From contig NZ_CP011883.2 of the NCBI RefSeq assembly GCF_000340435.2, forward strand, positions 3,084,687 to 3,148,686: a stretch of DNA of 64,000 nt, in the 5' to 3' direction. The position numbers were made by a program, and so were the translations under genes. The notes beneath the pieces were generated by a model. The model was not told the DNA's origin. It made no database searches and saw nothing but the letters and a program-made list of their open reading frames with translations. Shown here piece by piece: positions 22,476 to 32,863 of this stretch; position 1 is the stretch's first letter, and every line of letters starts with the position of its first letter. The DNA comes from Mycobacterium haemophilum DSM 44634. Its GTDB lineage: Bacteria; Actinomycetota; Actinomycetes; Mycobacteriales; Mycobacteriaceae.

Positions 22476-23780
22476 ATGGGATCGGTCAATAAGGTATATG
22501 TGGCGCGGCTCGCGCGGATGTTGGTGTTGGGCCCACTCGGCGAATCCTTCGGGCGGGTCCGTGATGTCGTGATCAGCATCAGCATTGTCCGCCAGCAACC
22601 GCGAATCCTGGGGTTGGTCGTCGATTTGGCGACCCGCCGCAGCATTTTCATCCCGATGCTGCGGGTCGCCGCGATCGAGCCAGACGCGGTGACACTAGCC
22701 ACCAGCAACGTGTCGTTGCACCACTTCGGGCAGCGGCCGGGCGAGGTGCTGGCACTCGGTCAAGTGCTCGACACCCCGGTTAGAGTCAACGATCCCGCAC
22801 TGCCCGAGTTGGCCGGCGTTGACGTCGTGATCACTGACCTGGGTATCGAACAAACCCGAACGCGCGACTGGATGGTCACCAAAATCGCCGTCCGGGCCCA
22901 ACGACGGCTGGGACGACGCGGCCCCGTGCACGTCGTGGACTGGCAATACGTGCAGGGCTTGACGCCCTCGGCGTTGGCAATGCCGGGTAAAGGGGTTGCG
23001 CAGCTACTGGATCAGTTTGACGGACGCAAGGCGGTCGATGTGGCCGACGCCATCCGCGGACTTCCGCGCGCGCGACGCTACGAGGTGCTCAAAGCGCTCC
23101 ACGACGAACGGCTCGCCGACATTCTGCAGGAGCTGCCCGAGCTGTATCAGGCCGATGTGTTGTCGCAACTGGGCACCGAACGCGCCGCCGATGTGCTCGA
23201 GGCGATGGATCCCGATGATGCCGCCGACCTGCTCGGCGTGCTGAGTCCGACCGACGCCGAGTTGCTGCTGACCCGGATGGATCCTGGGGATTCCGGCGCA
23301 GTGCGACGGCTACTGACGTACCCGCCAGATACCGCGGGCGGCTTGATGACCTCCGATCCGGTGGTGCTGACGCCGGACACCGCCGTCGCCGAAGCACTGG
23401 CCCGGGTCCGTGATTCCGACCTATCCCCCGCGCTGTCGTCCATGGTGTTCGTGGCCCGGCCGCCCACAGCCACGCCCACCGGGCCCTACCTAGGCTGCGT
23501 ACACCTGCAGCGGCTGCTGCGCGAAGCGCCAGCCGAGCTGGTCGGTGGAATCATCGACACTGACCTACCCACGCTGACACCGGAGACTCCGTTGGCCGCG
23601 GTGACCCGTTACCTCGCCGCCTACAACCTGGTATGCGGGCCGGTGCTCGACGACCAAAACCACCTGTTGGGAGCGGTGACCGTGGACGACCTGCTCGACC
23701 ACCTGCTGCCACACGACTGGCGCGTGGATGTACCGGAGTTCTCGAGGTGCGGAACCGCCGGCATACCCGGAGGGTCCTGA
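22476..23780 (+). CDS. MgtE-N / CBS-domain protein with PRC-barrel N-terminus (Rv1232c-like)
   Basis: 434 residues. The N-terminal third resembles PRC-barrel folds, the middle (about 170-290, with repeated DERLADILQELPE and AADVLEAMDPDDAADLL helices) is an MgtE intracellular N domain, and the C-terminal part is a pair of CBS domains. The MgtE channel helices are absent, so it is a soluble sensor-like protein, perhaps partnering an ion transporter; the next gene encodes a membrane protein. The ATG at 22476 gives the conserved N-terminus MGSVNKVYVARL. It overlaps the next gene by TGATG. Confidence 0.85.
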   Translation: MGSVNKVYVARLARMLVLGPLGESFGRVRDVVISISIVRQQPRILGLVVDLATRRSIFIPMLRVAAIEPDAVTLATSNVSLHHFGQRPGEVLALGQVLDTPVRVNDPALPELAGVDVVITDLGIEQTRTRDWMVTKIAVRAQRRLGRRGPVHVVDWQYVQGLTPSALAMPGKGVAQLLDQFDGRKAVDVADAIRGLPRARRYEVLKALHDERLADILQELPELYQADVLSQLGTERAADVLEAMDPDDAADLLGVLSPTDAELLLTRMDPGDSGAVRRLLTYPPDTAGGLMTSDPVVLTPDTAVAEALARVRDSDLSPALSSMVFVARPPTATPTGPYLGCVHLQRLLREAPAELVGGIIDTDLPTLTPETPLAAVTRYLAAYNLVCGPVLDDQNHLLGAVTVDDLLDHLLPHDWRVDVPEFSRCGTAGIPGGS

Positions 23781-24322
23781 TGAGGAAGTCCCCCGCACCG
23801 CGACGGCTCTACACCCCACGGACATCGCGCAGGTTGACGCCGAGCTGGGACACCGAGACCGTCGGGCACATCACCGAATCAATTGCGCGTTTCTTCGGCA
23901 CCGGCCGCTATCTGCTGCTGCAGACGATCGTGGTGTTGGTGTGGGTTGCGCTGAATCTATTCGCACTGAAGTGGCGCTGGGACCCTTACCCTTTCATCCT
24001 GCTCAACCTGGCTTTCTCCACACAGGCCGCTTACGCGGCGCCGCTCATTCTGCTGGCCCAGAATCGTCAAGAAAACCGGGACCGAGTCGCACTCGAAGAG
24101 GATCGTCGTCGCGCTGCGCAAACCAAGGCCGACACCGAGTATTTGGCCCGCGAACTGGCTGCCTTGCGGCTGGCTATCGGCGAGGTCGCGACGCGTGAAT
24201 ACCTGCGCCACGAACTGGAAGACGTGCGCACCCTGCTGGCTAACCTGCAGCCGAGCAACTCGCGCAGCGAGCCGGCCCAGACCGGTGACAGCGTCGATCG
24301 GCACGCGAAGAAATCCTGCTGA
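23780..24322 (+). CDS. DUF1003 membrane protein (Rv1231c-like)
   Basis: 180 residues with two hydrophobic helices (about 44-62 and 70-90), the DUF1003 core (WDPYPFILLNLAFSTQAAYAAPLILLAQNRQ begins after the first helix), then a charged helical tail rich in Arg and Glu that may be a coiled coil. The ATG follows GGAGGG and overlaps the previous TGA (TGATG), so it is cotranslated with the MgtE-like protein. The function is unknown. Confidence 0.85.
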   Translation: MRKSPAPRRLYTPRTSRRLTPSWDTETVGHITESIARFFGTGRYLLLQTIVVLVWVALNLFALKWRWDPYPFILLNLAFSTQAAYAAPLILLAQNRQENRDRVALEEDRRRAAQTKADTEYLARELAALRLAIGEVATREYLRHELEDVRTLLANLQPSNSRSEPAQTGDSVDRHAKKSC

Positions 24323-24443
24323 GAACCAAGCGCCCAATGCGCCACTCCGGTCACAAGAATTATGTATGGTGAGCTAGTTCACTAGGCTAAGGAACGGGTT
24401 AGAAAGCGTAGTTTCCCGACAGCTCACAACTGAGGATGGTCGA

Positions 24444-25595
24444 GTGCGCATAGGGGGACGCTGGGGTGCACACCCGGCCATCGCAGCGGTGCGGCAGCGG
24501 GCACGTCGAGCAACACGGGCGCCCGCGTTCGGTACCGCCGTGATCATTCCCCTCGTGTTCGCTGGAGCGGTCGGGGGCGCGGCCCCCGCATTTCCCGGAA
24601 AGATCCCCGCGCTGCGCACCGCGATCACTCCGGTGGCTGCGGTTTCCCCGTCCGACAGTAGTCTGTCCGGCCCGACCGGCCCGCGTGGCGTGCTTGTTGT
24701 AGCTGTGCAGCGCCCGCCGACCAGCTTCCACGTCGCCGCGACTGCTGTCTCCGCACCGCCGCCACCCATGGTCGTGAACACACATGGCGCACTTGGCATT
24801 CCGACTGTCGCGCTGTCGGCCTACCGCACTGCCGAACAGAAGATGGCCGTCGCCTCCCCAGGCTGCGGAGTCAGCTGGAACTTGCTGGCCGGGATCGGGC
24901 GCATCGAATCGGGCCACGCGGGCGGCGGCGCCGTTGATGCCCGCGGCACTGCGATCCACCCGATCTACGGGCCTGCCCTGGACGGCACGCTGCCCGGCAA
25001 CGAGATCATCATCTCAAGCCGTGTCGGCAACCGCATCACCTACGCCCGGGCGATAGGACCAATGCAGTTCTTGCCCGGCACCTGGGCGCGATTTGCCTCG
25101 GACGGCAAAGGCCACGGCATCGGGGGCAACGCCGATCCACAGAATCTGTTCGACTCCACGCTGGCCGCTGCCCGGTACCTGTGCAGCGGCGGGCTCAACC
25201 TGCGCGACCCGTCACAAGTTTTAGCCGCGATCTTGCGCTACAACAACTCGGCGGCGTATGCGCAGAACGTGCTGGGCTGGGCCGCGGCCTATGCCACCGG
25301 TGTAGTCCCGGTGGATCTGCCGCCGATCACCGGGCCGGTGCCGCCGCTCGGCGACGCGCACCTCGAACGTCCGGAGGGACTCGGGCCTGGGCTGCCGTTG
25401 AACGTCAACGGCCTGCCGATAAACGATCCGATGGCGCAGCTGCCGCTGATCGACCTCAGCCCGCCGCAGCTCGTCAGCCAGCCGCCGATGTTTCCGTGGC
25501 TGGCGCCCGCCACACCTCAGCCGGTGCTGCCGCTGCCGGGCTGCACCCTGATCTGCATCGGCCCACCGAGCCCGGCGCCCGATCCGGCCGGCTGA
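24444..25595 (+). CDS. Secreted lytic transglycosylase-like protein (Rv1230c-like)
   Basis: 383 residues. An N-terminal hydrophobic segment (about 30-50) works as signal or anchor, then a Pro/Ala-rich spacer. An SLT/MltB-like fold follows with the catalytic glutamate in GIGRIESGHAGG, IGPMQFLPGTW, and YNNSAAYAQNVLGW. The last 90 residues are Pro/Leu-rich. It probably cleaves peptidoglycan outside the membrane. The GTG start follows TGAGGAT by about 7 bases. The 120-base gap before it could hold its promoter; none was assigned. Confidence 0.85.
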   Translation: MRIGGRWGAHPAIAAVRQRARRATRAPAFGTAVIIPLVFAGAVGGAAPAFPGKIPALRTAITPVAAVSPSDSSLSGPTGPRGVLVVAVQRPPTSFHVAATAVSAPPPPMVVNTHGALGIPTVALSAYRTAEQKMAVASPGCGVSWNLLAGIGRIESGHAGGGAVDARGTAIHPIYGPALDGTLPGNEIIISSRVGNRITYARAIGPMQFLPGTWARFASDGKGHGIGGNADPQNLFDSTLAAARYLCSGGLNLRDPSQVLAAILRYNNSAAYAQNVLGWAAAYATGVVPVDLPPITGPVPPLGDAHLERPEGLGPGLPLNVNGLPINDPMAQLPLIDLSPPQLVSQPPMFPWLAPATPQPVLPLPGCTLICIGPPSPAPDPAG

Positions 25596-25610
25596 CTACA
25601 CTCGGCGGTG

Positions 25611-26774
25611 ATGTCTGGAACTGGTCACGACTCTGCTGATGTGAAAGCCGACCTGAGCGCGGCAATCCGCACCGCGCTGGCAAAGGTGATCGACCCCGAA
25701 CTGCGGCGCCCCATTACCGAACTCGGGATGGTCAAAAGTATCGACATCGAGCCGGACGGCAATGTGCAGATTGGGATTTACCTCACCATCGCCAGCTGCC
25801 CGAAGAAGTCCGAAATCAGCGAGCGGGTCACCAAGGCGGTCACCGACGTTCCCGGCACCAAAGCGGTGCGGGTCAATCTGGACGTGATGAGCGATGAGCA
25901 GCGCACCGAGCTGCGCAAGCAGCTGCGTGGGGATGCTCGCGAGCCCGTCATCCCGTTCGCCCAGCCCAGCTCGTTGACCCGGGTGTATGCGGTCGCGTCC
26001 GGCAAGGGCGGAGTCGGAAAGTCCACCGTCACGGTCAACCTGGCCGCAGCGATGGCCGCCCGTGGTCTGTCGGTCGGCGTGCTGGATGCCGACATCCACG
26101 GTCACTCCATCCCCCGGATGATGGGCAGCAGCGACCGGCCCACCCAAGTTGAGTCGATGATCCTGCCGCCCATCGCGCACGAAGTGAAGGTCATTTCGAT
26201 CGCGCAGTTCACCGAGGGTAATACGCCGGTAGTGTGGCGCGGGCCCATGCTGCACCGGGCATTGCAGCAGTTCCTAGCCGACGTGTATTGGGGCGATCTG
26301 GATGTGCTGCTGCTCGATCTGCCGCCGGGTACCGGCGACATCGCCATCTCGGTGGCTCAGCTGATCCCCAACGCTGAGATTCTTGTGGTGACCACGCCGC
26401 AGCTGGCCGCGGCCGAGGTCGCCGAACGAGCCGGCAGCATCGCGCTGCAGACCCGGCAGCGCCTGGCGGGTGTGGTGGAGAACATGTCCGGGCTGGTGCT
26501 GCCTGACGGCTCAACGTTGCAGGTTTTCGGCGCGGGCGGCGGCCAACAGGTCGCGGAGCGGCTCTCCCGCGCGGTTGGCGCCGAGGTGCCGCTGCTGGGT
26601 CAGATCCCGCTGGATCCCGCGCTGGTAGCCGCCGGTGATTCGGGCATACCGATCGTGCTGAGCGCACCGGATTCGCCGGTAGGTAAGGAACTGCTCCGCA
26701 TCGCCGACGAGCTGTCGTCACGGCGCCGCGGACTGGCGGGCATGTCGCTGGGACTCGACCCGTCGCGGCGTTAA
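25611..26774 (+). CDS. mrp: Mrp/NBP35-type P-loop ATPase (Fe-S cluster carrier family)
   Basis: 387 residues. An N-terminal DUF59/MIP18 domain (DPELRRPITELGMVKS) is joined to a ParA/MinD-like ATPase with the deviant Walker A GKGGVGKST, DADIHGHSIP and LPPGTGD. Family members load Fe-S clusters onto client proteins. The C-terminal CxxC that binds the cluster in most members is missing: ENMSGL is followed by VLPDGST with no cysteines, a trait I believe is shared by actinobacterial homologues. ATG at 25611 directly follows an in-frame GTG. Confidence 0.9.
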   Translation: MSGTGHDSADVKADLSAAIRTALAKVIDPELRRPITELGMVKSIDIEPDGNVQIGIYLTIASCPKKSEISERVTKAVTDVPGTKAVRVNLDVMSDEQRTELRKQLRGDAREPVIPFAQPSSLTRVYAVASGKGGVGKSTVTVNLAAAMAARGLSVGVLDADIHGHSIPRMMGSSDRPTQVESMILPPIAHEVKVISIAQFTEGNTPVVWRGPMLHRALQQFLADVYWGDLDVLLLDLPPGTGDIAISVAQLIPNAEILVVTTPQLAAAEVAERAGSIALQTRQRLAGVVENMSGLVLPDGSTLQVFGAGGGQQVAERLSRAVGAEVPLLGQIPLDPALVAAGDSGIPIVLSAPDSPVGKELLRIADELSSRRRGLAGMSLGLDPSRR

Positions 26775-26782
26775 CCCGCCTC

Positions 26783-26847
26783 CCGCGAGCGTGCGCGTCT
26801 GTACAAGGACACGCCGCAAAATGCGTACATCCGCGCACCTTCGCGGG
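26783..26847 (+). terminator. Large imperfect inverted repeat between convergent mrp and tatB (includes 45-bp repeat copy 2)
   Basis: Arms 26782-26797 and 26832-26847 pair at 14 of 16 positions, with an inner GTAC-centred pairing. Bases 26783-26827 are the second copy of the 45-bp element seen in reverse at 11019-11063. Both copies lie between convergent genes, which supports a terminator role. Confidence 0.5.
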
Positions 26848-26862
26848 CTTACGGCACGCGGT

Positions 26863-27237
26863 TCAGGTTGCGTCGGTGTCGAACGGAGTGTGGTCGCCAG
26901 GCCGTGGCTCGGCCGGCGGTACCGGCGTGTCGTTCACCGGCTGATCGAAATTCCCCGTAAGCAGGGAGTCATCGCCGTCGAGGAGGTGCTTGGTCAGCGC
27001 CGCACGCGGTGTCATACCCCGCAGCTTCTGTAGCTCACCGAGTTGGCCACGCAGGTCGTCGAACTCGGGGCCGATGTCCTCGCGCAGCTGGTTGGTCACA
27101 CCGCTGAGGTAATCGCGCGCCTGCCGCAGTGCGCCCGATGTCCAGCGGATGGCTCCGGGAAGCCGTTCCGGACCAAGCACCACCAGCCCGACCACCACAA
27201 GGACGAGCATTTCCCCCCAGCCGATGTTGGCGAACAC
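26863..27237 (-). CDS. tatB: Twin-arginine translocase subunit TatB
   Basis: 124 residues. One N-terminal membrane helix (8-21), the hinge GPERLP, an amphipathic helix and a charged C-terminal tail are the TatB hallmarks; an early glutamate (E9) is also present. It recruits folded twin-arginine substrates with TatC. The genes for TatA and TatC are not here; TatB stands alone next to htrA, as in M. tuberculosis. The GTG start is 54 bases after the htrA stop, a spacer almost filled by a dispersed repeat. Confidence 0.93.
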   Translation of the reverse strand: MFANIGWGEMLVLVVVGLVVLGPERLPGAIRWTSGALRQARDYLSGVTNQLREDIGPEFDDLRGQLGELQKLRGMTPRAALTKHLLDGDDSLLTGNFDQPVNDTPVPPAEPRPGDHTPFDTDAT

Positions 27238-27248
27238 CTAGGTCGGAT

Positions 27249-28916
<1,668 letters not shown>

Positions 28917-28949
28917 CTATCACCTGAGCTCCGGCACGCGGCCGTCAAG

Positions 28950-29390
28950 CTATCGACGCTTCCGCTGGTCACGGACCTCGCCATCAACGAAACGGTCGGA
29001 TACTGGTCCGTCCGAAAAAGGCTCCGAAACCGGCTCCGAAACTGGAGATGTGTCGTCGGGTGGACAGTGCGGAATTTCAGCCAACAATCCGAGTAACGTG
29101 CTCGGGATCCGAATCGGGTGGGAGTCACGCAGCGCTGCACGTGCTCGGCTCTGATCATCCACTTCGGCCGCGCATTGGGCGCACAGCGAAAGGTGGTGTG
29201 CGGCTCGCAAGTGCGCGTTCATCCGCAACTCACCGTCGACGAACGCCGCGATTGCCTCGACGGACAGGTGCTCGGTGGAGCCGAACCGGCGCGCCGCGCC
29301 GACTGGCGCATCACTCTGGGACGCAAATTGTGCAGGGAGCCAGGAGAACGCGCGCCGGAACACCTGTCCCATGTTTTCCGGGCCGGCCAT
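28950..29390 (-). CDS. rseA: Anti-sigma-E factor RseA (zinc-associated anti-sigma)
   Basis: 146 residues. The ZAS motif HHLSLCAQC (H-x3-C-x2-C), which binds zinc and SigE, is intact, as is the flanking helix HLSVEAIAAFVDGELRMNAHLRAAH. There is no membrane segment. The C-terminal tail has a short duplicated pattern (PVSEPVSEPFSDGPVSD) that differs from other species. The ATG at 29390 is chosen for the conserved MAGPENMG..FRRAFSWLPAQF start, after AAAGGGG. In M. tuberculosis RseA is phosphorylated by PknB and cleaved by ClpC1P2, freeing SigE. Confidence 0.93.
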   Translation of the reverse strand: MAGPENMGQVFRRAFSWLPAQFASQSDAPVGAARRFGSTEHLSVEAIAAFVDGELRMNAHLRAAHHLSLCAQCAAEVDDQSRARAALRDSHPIRIPSTLLGLLAEIPHCPPDDTSPVSEPVSEPFSDGPVSDRFVDGEVRDQRKRR

Positions 29391-29496
29391 CACCAACCCC
29401 TTTCGCTGCCACCCATACCTCGAATGTAGCGCGGCGCGGTGCCCAATACCCGCATAGAGCCGGCAAAACCCCAGCACGACCGGGGAGTTGGCAGGA

Positions 29497-30261
29497 CTAA
29501 GCCGACTTAATCTGCATGGCGTCGGCGTCGTGTGCGGGATGCGCGGCTAGGTAGTCGCGTAGCGCCTGACGTCCGCGGTGGATGCGGCTACGTACGGTGC
29601 CCAGCTTCACACCCAAGGTTGCACCGATCTCCTCGTAGGACAAACCCTCGATGTCACACAGCACAACAGCGGCACGAAACTCCGGCGGCAGTGAATCCAG
29701 GGCGGCCTGTAGATCAGGTCCCAACCTCGAATCGTGGTAGATCTGCTCGGGATTGGGCTCGTCGGCAGGCACCCGGTCGTAATCGTCGGGCAAGGCGTCC
29801 ATGCGGATGCGGGCCCGCCGGCGGACCATGTCGAGGAACAGGTTCGTCGTGATGCGGTGCAGCCAGCCTTCAAAGGTTCCTGGCTGGTAGTTCTGGACCG
29901 ATCGGAACACCCGAATGAAGGTCTCCTGCGTCAGGTCCTCAGCGTCGTGCTGATTGCCCGAAAGCCGATAGGCCAGCCGGTACACCCGATCCGCATGTTG
30001 ACGCACCAGTTCATCCCACGACGGCATCGTTGCCTTGTCCCCAGTCGCGTCGAAAACCGCGGTGCCCTGCAACGCGTCAAATGGTTCTACCCAGTCGTCG
30101 TCGCGGCTGGGTAGGGGATGAGACATGGTGGTCGGGCTCAACAGCGTGGTAATGATCGGATCCTCCGGATTTGCCCTGCCTTCAAGGGTAGGCAGTTCGT
30201 CACCGGGCGCAACACGCAGCTGGCATTGTGTATTCCCGGTCCAGCACCCTCCGCGTTCCAT
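29497..30261 (-). CDS. sigE: ECF sigma factor SigE
   Basis: 254 residues. The sigma-70 region 2 ([33 protein letters not shown]) and region 4 ([41 protein letters not shown]) are complete. It drives envelope, SDS, heat and oxidative stress genes. The start at 30261 matches the longest M. tuberculosis form; an internal ATG at 30126 corresponds to its known shorter isoform region. The extreme C-terminus ([10 protein letters not shown]) differs from M. tuberculosis. It leads the sigE-rseA-htrA-tatB block. Confidence 0.96.
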   Translation of the reverse strand: MERGGCWTGNTQCQLRVAPGDELPTLEGRANPEDPIITTLLSPTTMSHPLPSRDDDWVEPFDALQGTAVFDATGDKATMPSWDELVRQHADRVYRLAYRLSGNQHDAEDLTQETFIRVFRSVQNYQPGTFEGWLHRITTNLFLDMVRRRARIRMDALPDDYDRVPADEPNPEQIYHDSRLGPDLQAALDSLPPEFRAAVVLCDIEGLSYEEIGATLGVKLGTVRSRIHRGRQALRDYLAAHPAHDADAMQIKSA

Positions 30262-30305
30262 ATCGATACCGTCGCCCATCGGCGTATGCGCGATATAGGA
30301 GCAAA

Positions 30306-30321
30306 CTGAGGTTTGCCTGAG
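30306..30321 (-). promoter_or_regulatory. Candidate MprA box upstream of sigE
   Basis: On the minus strand two CTCAG half-sites (30321-30317 and 30310-30306) repeat directly with an 11-base period, about 45-60 bases before the long sigE start. MprA, a stress response regulator, binds loosely conserved direct repeats upstream of sigE in M. tuberculosis. The assignment is by pattern only. Confidence 0.4.
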
Positions 30322-30410
30322 AAACCGTATCGTGACCAGATCTACACAGCAGATATCGGCGGTGGACACCGAGAATGTGACGTTCGTCGCTCCGCGGCCT
30401 CAGAGCGTGT

Positions 30411-30513
30411 CGCGCCGGCCATAGGGCCGGCGCTCGCCGTCGCCACGCTGGGTCTCATTGCGCGACTCCTAACTCGCGCCGGCCATAGGGCCGGCGCTCG
30501 CCGTCGCCACGCT
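30411..30513. repeat. Direct repeat of a 39-bp hairpin element in the sigE / methyltransferase gap
   Basis: Two identical 39-bp copies at 30411-30449 and 30475-30513 (period 64). Each contains the hairpin GCCGGCC-ATAG-GGCCGGC type palindrome followed by CGCTCGCCGTCGCCACGCT. The rest of the roughly 300-base gap (30262-30560) holds the sigE leader and the MprA-like box; no gene was seen. Confidence 0.85.
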
Positions 30514-30560
30514 AAGCGCGCCTGCCCGACCACGCTGCGAATTCGACATACGCTGCGGGC

Positions 30561-31235
30561 ATGGACGGTACCGATAACCGCTCGGTCACCCCTGGCCAGG
30601 CTGCCGCTAGTCGAGCCGATTCACTCTTCGCGCACGCGGAGGGATCGATATCAGAAGACGCCATCTTGGCTAGTGCTCGCGAACGCTCCGCGGAGATCGG
30701 CGCCGGGGCGGTAACGCCCGCGGTCGGGGCACTGCTGAGCCTGCTGACCAAGCTCAGCGGCGGCAAGGCCGTCGCTGAGGTGGGTACCGGTGCCGGGGTC
30801 AGCGGACTCTGGTTGTTGTCCGGCATGAGCGACGACGGTGTTTTGACCACGATCGATATCGAGCCCGAGTATCTGCGGCTGGCCAAACAGGCGTTCTCCG
30901 AGGCGGGTGTCGGACCGTCGCGCACCCGGCTGATCAGCGGCCGCGCCCAAGATGTCCTGACCCGGCTCGCCGACGAATCTTACGACCTGGTGTTCATCGA
31001 CGCCGACCCGATCGACCAGCCGGATTACGTCGTTGAGGGCGTGCGACTGCTGCGATCCGGCGGGGTCATCGTGGTGCACCGAGCGGCGTTAGGCGGGCGA
31101 GCCGGTGATCCCGCGGCACGCGATGCCGAGGTGACCGCGGTCCGCGAGGCAGCCCGACTCATCGCCGAGGACGAGCGACTCACCCCGGCGCTGGTGCCGC
31201 TCGGTGACGGCCTGCTGGCCGCAGTCCGCGAGTAA
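30561..31235 (+). CDS. SAM-dependent O-methyltransferase (Rv1220c-like)
   Basis: 224 residues of the catechol-O-methyltransferase-like family 3. SAM motif I is [15 protein letters not shown], the acidic partner TTIDIEPEY, and the metal-site region VFIDADPID. The substrate is unknown. It lies divergent from sigE, as in M. tuberculosis. The ATG has no strong ribosome-binding site. Confidence 0.88.
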   Translation: MDGTDNRSVTPGQAAASRADSLFAHAEGSISEDAILASARERSAEIGAGAVTPAVGALLSLLTKLSGGKAVAEVGTGAGVSGLWLLSGMSDDGVLTTIDIEPEYLRLAKQAFSEAGVGPSRTRLISGRAQDVLTRLADESYDLVFIDADPIDQPDYVVEGVRLLRSGGVIVVHRAALGGRAGDPAARDAEVTAVREAARLIAEDERLTPALVPLGDGLLAAVRE

Positions 31236-31280
31236 CCAACTTTTACGGATTCCTAACGCACCACATCCTTGACCGAGGAC

Positions 31281-31314
31281 TGAACGCACGTTTAATCTCC
31301 TGAACATGCGTTCA
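31281..31314 (+). promoter_or_regulatory. Two-site operator of the TetR regulator
   Basis: Two 14-bp dyads, TGAACGCACGTTTA (31281-31294) and TGAACATGCGTTCA (31301-31314), repeat with a 20-base period (two helical turns). The second is a near-perfect palindrome and overlaps the ATG of the TetR gene at 31306. The position fits autorepression of the regulator and its ABC exporter operon. Confidence 0.65.
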
Positions 31315-31944
31315 GTGGATCTGACCGCTGCCGCTCGGATCCGCGATGCGGCCATCGAACAGTTCGGGCAGCATGGCTTCGGTGTTGGGGTACGCGCGAT
31401 CGCCGAAGCAGCGGGGGTAAGCGCGTCGCTGGTCATCCACCACTTCGGCTCCAAGGACGGCCTGCGCAAAGCCTGCGACGATTACGTTGCCGAAGAGATC
31501 CGCAGCAGCAAATCGGAGGCGCTGAGGTCCAACGATCCGGCCACCTGGTTCGGACAGCTCGCCGCGATCGAGTCCTACGCCCCGCTGATGGCCTACCTGG
31601 TGCGCAGCATGCAGTCCGGCGGCGACCTGGCGAAAATGTTGTGGCAGCGCATGATTGACAATGCCGAAGAGTACATAGACGAAGGCGTGCGGGCGGGCAC
31701 CATTATGCCCAGCCGTGATCCGCATGCCCGGGCCAGGTATTTGGCCATCACCGGTGGCGGCGGTTTCCTGCTCTATCTGCAAATGCATGCAACCCCAACG
31801 GATCTGCGTGCGGTGCTGCGCGACTATTCGCGCGATATGGTGCTGCCCGCACTCGAGGTCTATAGCGAAGGCCTGCTGACCGACCGGACCATGTACGACG
31901 CCTTTCTGGCTGCAGAGAATCAAGGAGAATCCCATGCCAACTAA
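31306..31944 (+). CDS. TetR-family repressor of the downstream ABC exporter (Rv1219c-like)
   Basis: 212 residues. The N-terminal TetR helix-turn-helix is present ([42 protein letters not shown]), then a large ligand-binding domain. The M. tuberculosis homologue Rv1219c represses the Rv1218c-Rv1217c multidrug exporter. The start codon sits inside the putative operator. It overlaps the ATPase gene by 11 bases. Confidence 0.92.
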   Translation: MRSVDLTAAARIRDAAIEQFGQHGFGVGVRAIAEAAGVSASLVIHHFGSKDGLRKACDDYVAEEIRSSKSEALRSNDPATWFGQLAAIESYAPLMAYLVRSMQSGGDLAKMLWQRMIDNAEEYIDEGVRAGTIMPSRDPHARARYLAITGGGGFLLYLQMHATPTDLRAVLRDYSRDMVLPALEVYSEGLLTDRTMYDAFLAAENQGESHAN

Positions 31945-32863
31945 AAACTCCGTCAATTTTCCCATCGAAATCCGCAATCTGAGAAAGAATTTCGGTTCAG
32001 TGCGGGCGCTGGACGGCCTTGACCTGACGGTGCGCCAAGGCGAAGTGCACGGCTTCCTGGGACCGAACGGTGCCGGGAAGTCCACCACCATCCGCATCCT
32101 GCTGGGCCTGGCGAAGGCCGACGGCGGAAGCGTCCGGTTGCTGGGTGGCGACCCGTGGACCGATGCCGTCGAATTGCACCGCCAGATCGCTTATGTGCCA
32201 GGCGATGTCACACTGTGGCCGTCACTGACGGGCGGCGAGACCATCGATTTGCTGGCCCGCATGCGCGGCGGCATCGACGAGAAGCGCCGCGCCGAGCTGA
32301 TCGAGCGCTTCGACCTTGACCCGCATAAAAAGTCCCGCACCTACTCGAAAGGCAACCGTCAAAAGGTCTCCCTGATTTCGGCATTTTCGTCGCGGGCCGG
32401 GCTGCTGCTCTTGGACGAGCCGAGCAGCGGATTGGACCCGTTGATGGAGAACGTGTTTCAGCAGTGTGTTGGCGAAGCGCGTGACCGCGGCGTGACGGTG
32501 CTGTTGTCCAGCCACATCCTGGCCGAAACAGAGGCGCTGTGCCAACGAGTGACCATCATCCGGGCCGGCCAGACCGTCGAGAGCGGTTCACTGGACTCGC
32601 TGCGGCACCTGAGCCGCACCTCGATCAAAGCCGAAATGATCGGTGATCCTGGCGATATCAGCCGGATCAAGGGTGTCGAGGACGTCAGCGTCGACGGCAA
32701 CACGCTGCGTGCCCAGGTCGACAGCGAAAGCCTCGGGCAACTGATCCGAGTGCTCGGCGACGCCGGCGTGCGCAGCCTGGTCAGCCAGCCGCCCACGCTC
32801 GAGGAGCTCTTCCTGCGCCACTACGACATTGGGGACGTCACCGAAGAGGTGCCGGCACTATGA
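31934..32863 (+). CDS. ABC exporter ATPase (Rv1218c-like)
   Basis: 309 residues of the DrrA/CcmA-type exporter ATPases. Walker [11 protein letters not shown], signature [12 protein letters not shown] (a variant of LSGGQ), Walker [15 protein letters not shown] and the switch SSHILAETE are present. It energises the membrane partner encoded next; the M. tuberculosis pair exports several drug-like compounds. AAGGAGAATCCC precedes the ATG. Its end overlaps the permease start as ATGA. Confidence 0.94.
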   Translation: MPTKNSVNFPIEIRNLRKNFGSVRALDGLDLTVRQGEVHGFLGPNGAGKSTTIRILLGLAKADGGSVRLLGGDPWTDAVELHRQIAYVPGDVTLWPSLTGGETIDLLARMRGGIDEKRRAELIERFDLDPHKKSRTYSKGNRQKVSLISAFSSRAGLLLLDEPSSGLDPLMENVFQQCVGEARDRGVTVLLSSHILAETEALCQRVTIIRAGQTVESGSLDSLRHLSRTSIKAEMIGDPGDISRIKGVEDVSVDGNTLRAQVDSESLGQLIRVLGDAGVRSLVSQPPTLEELFLRHYDIGDVTEEVPAL

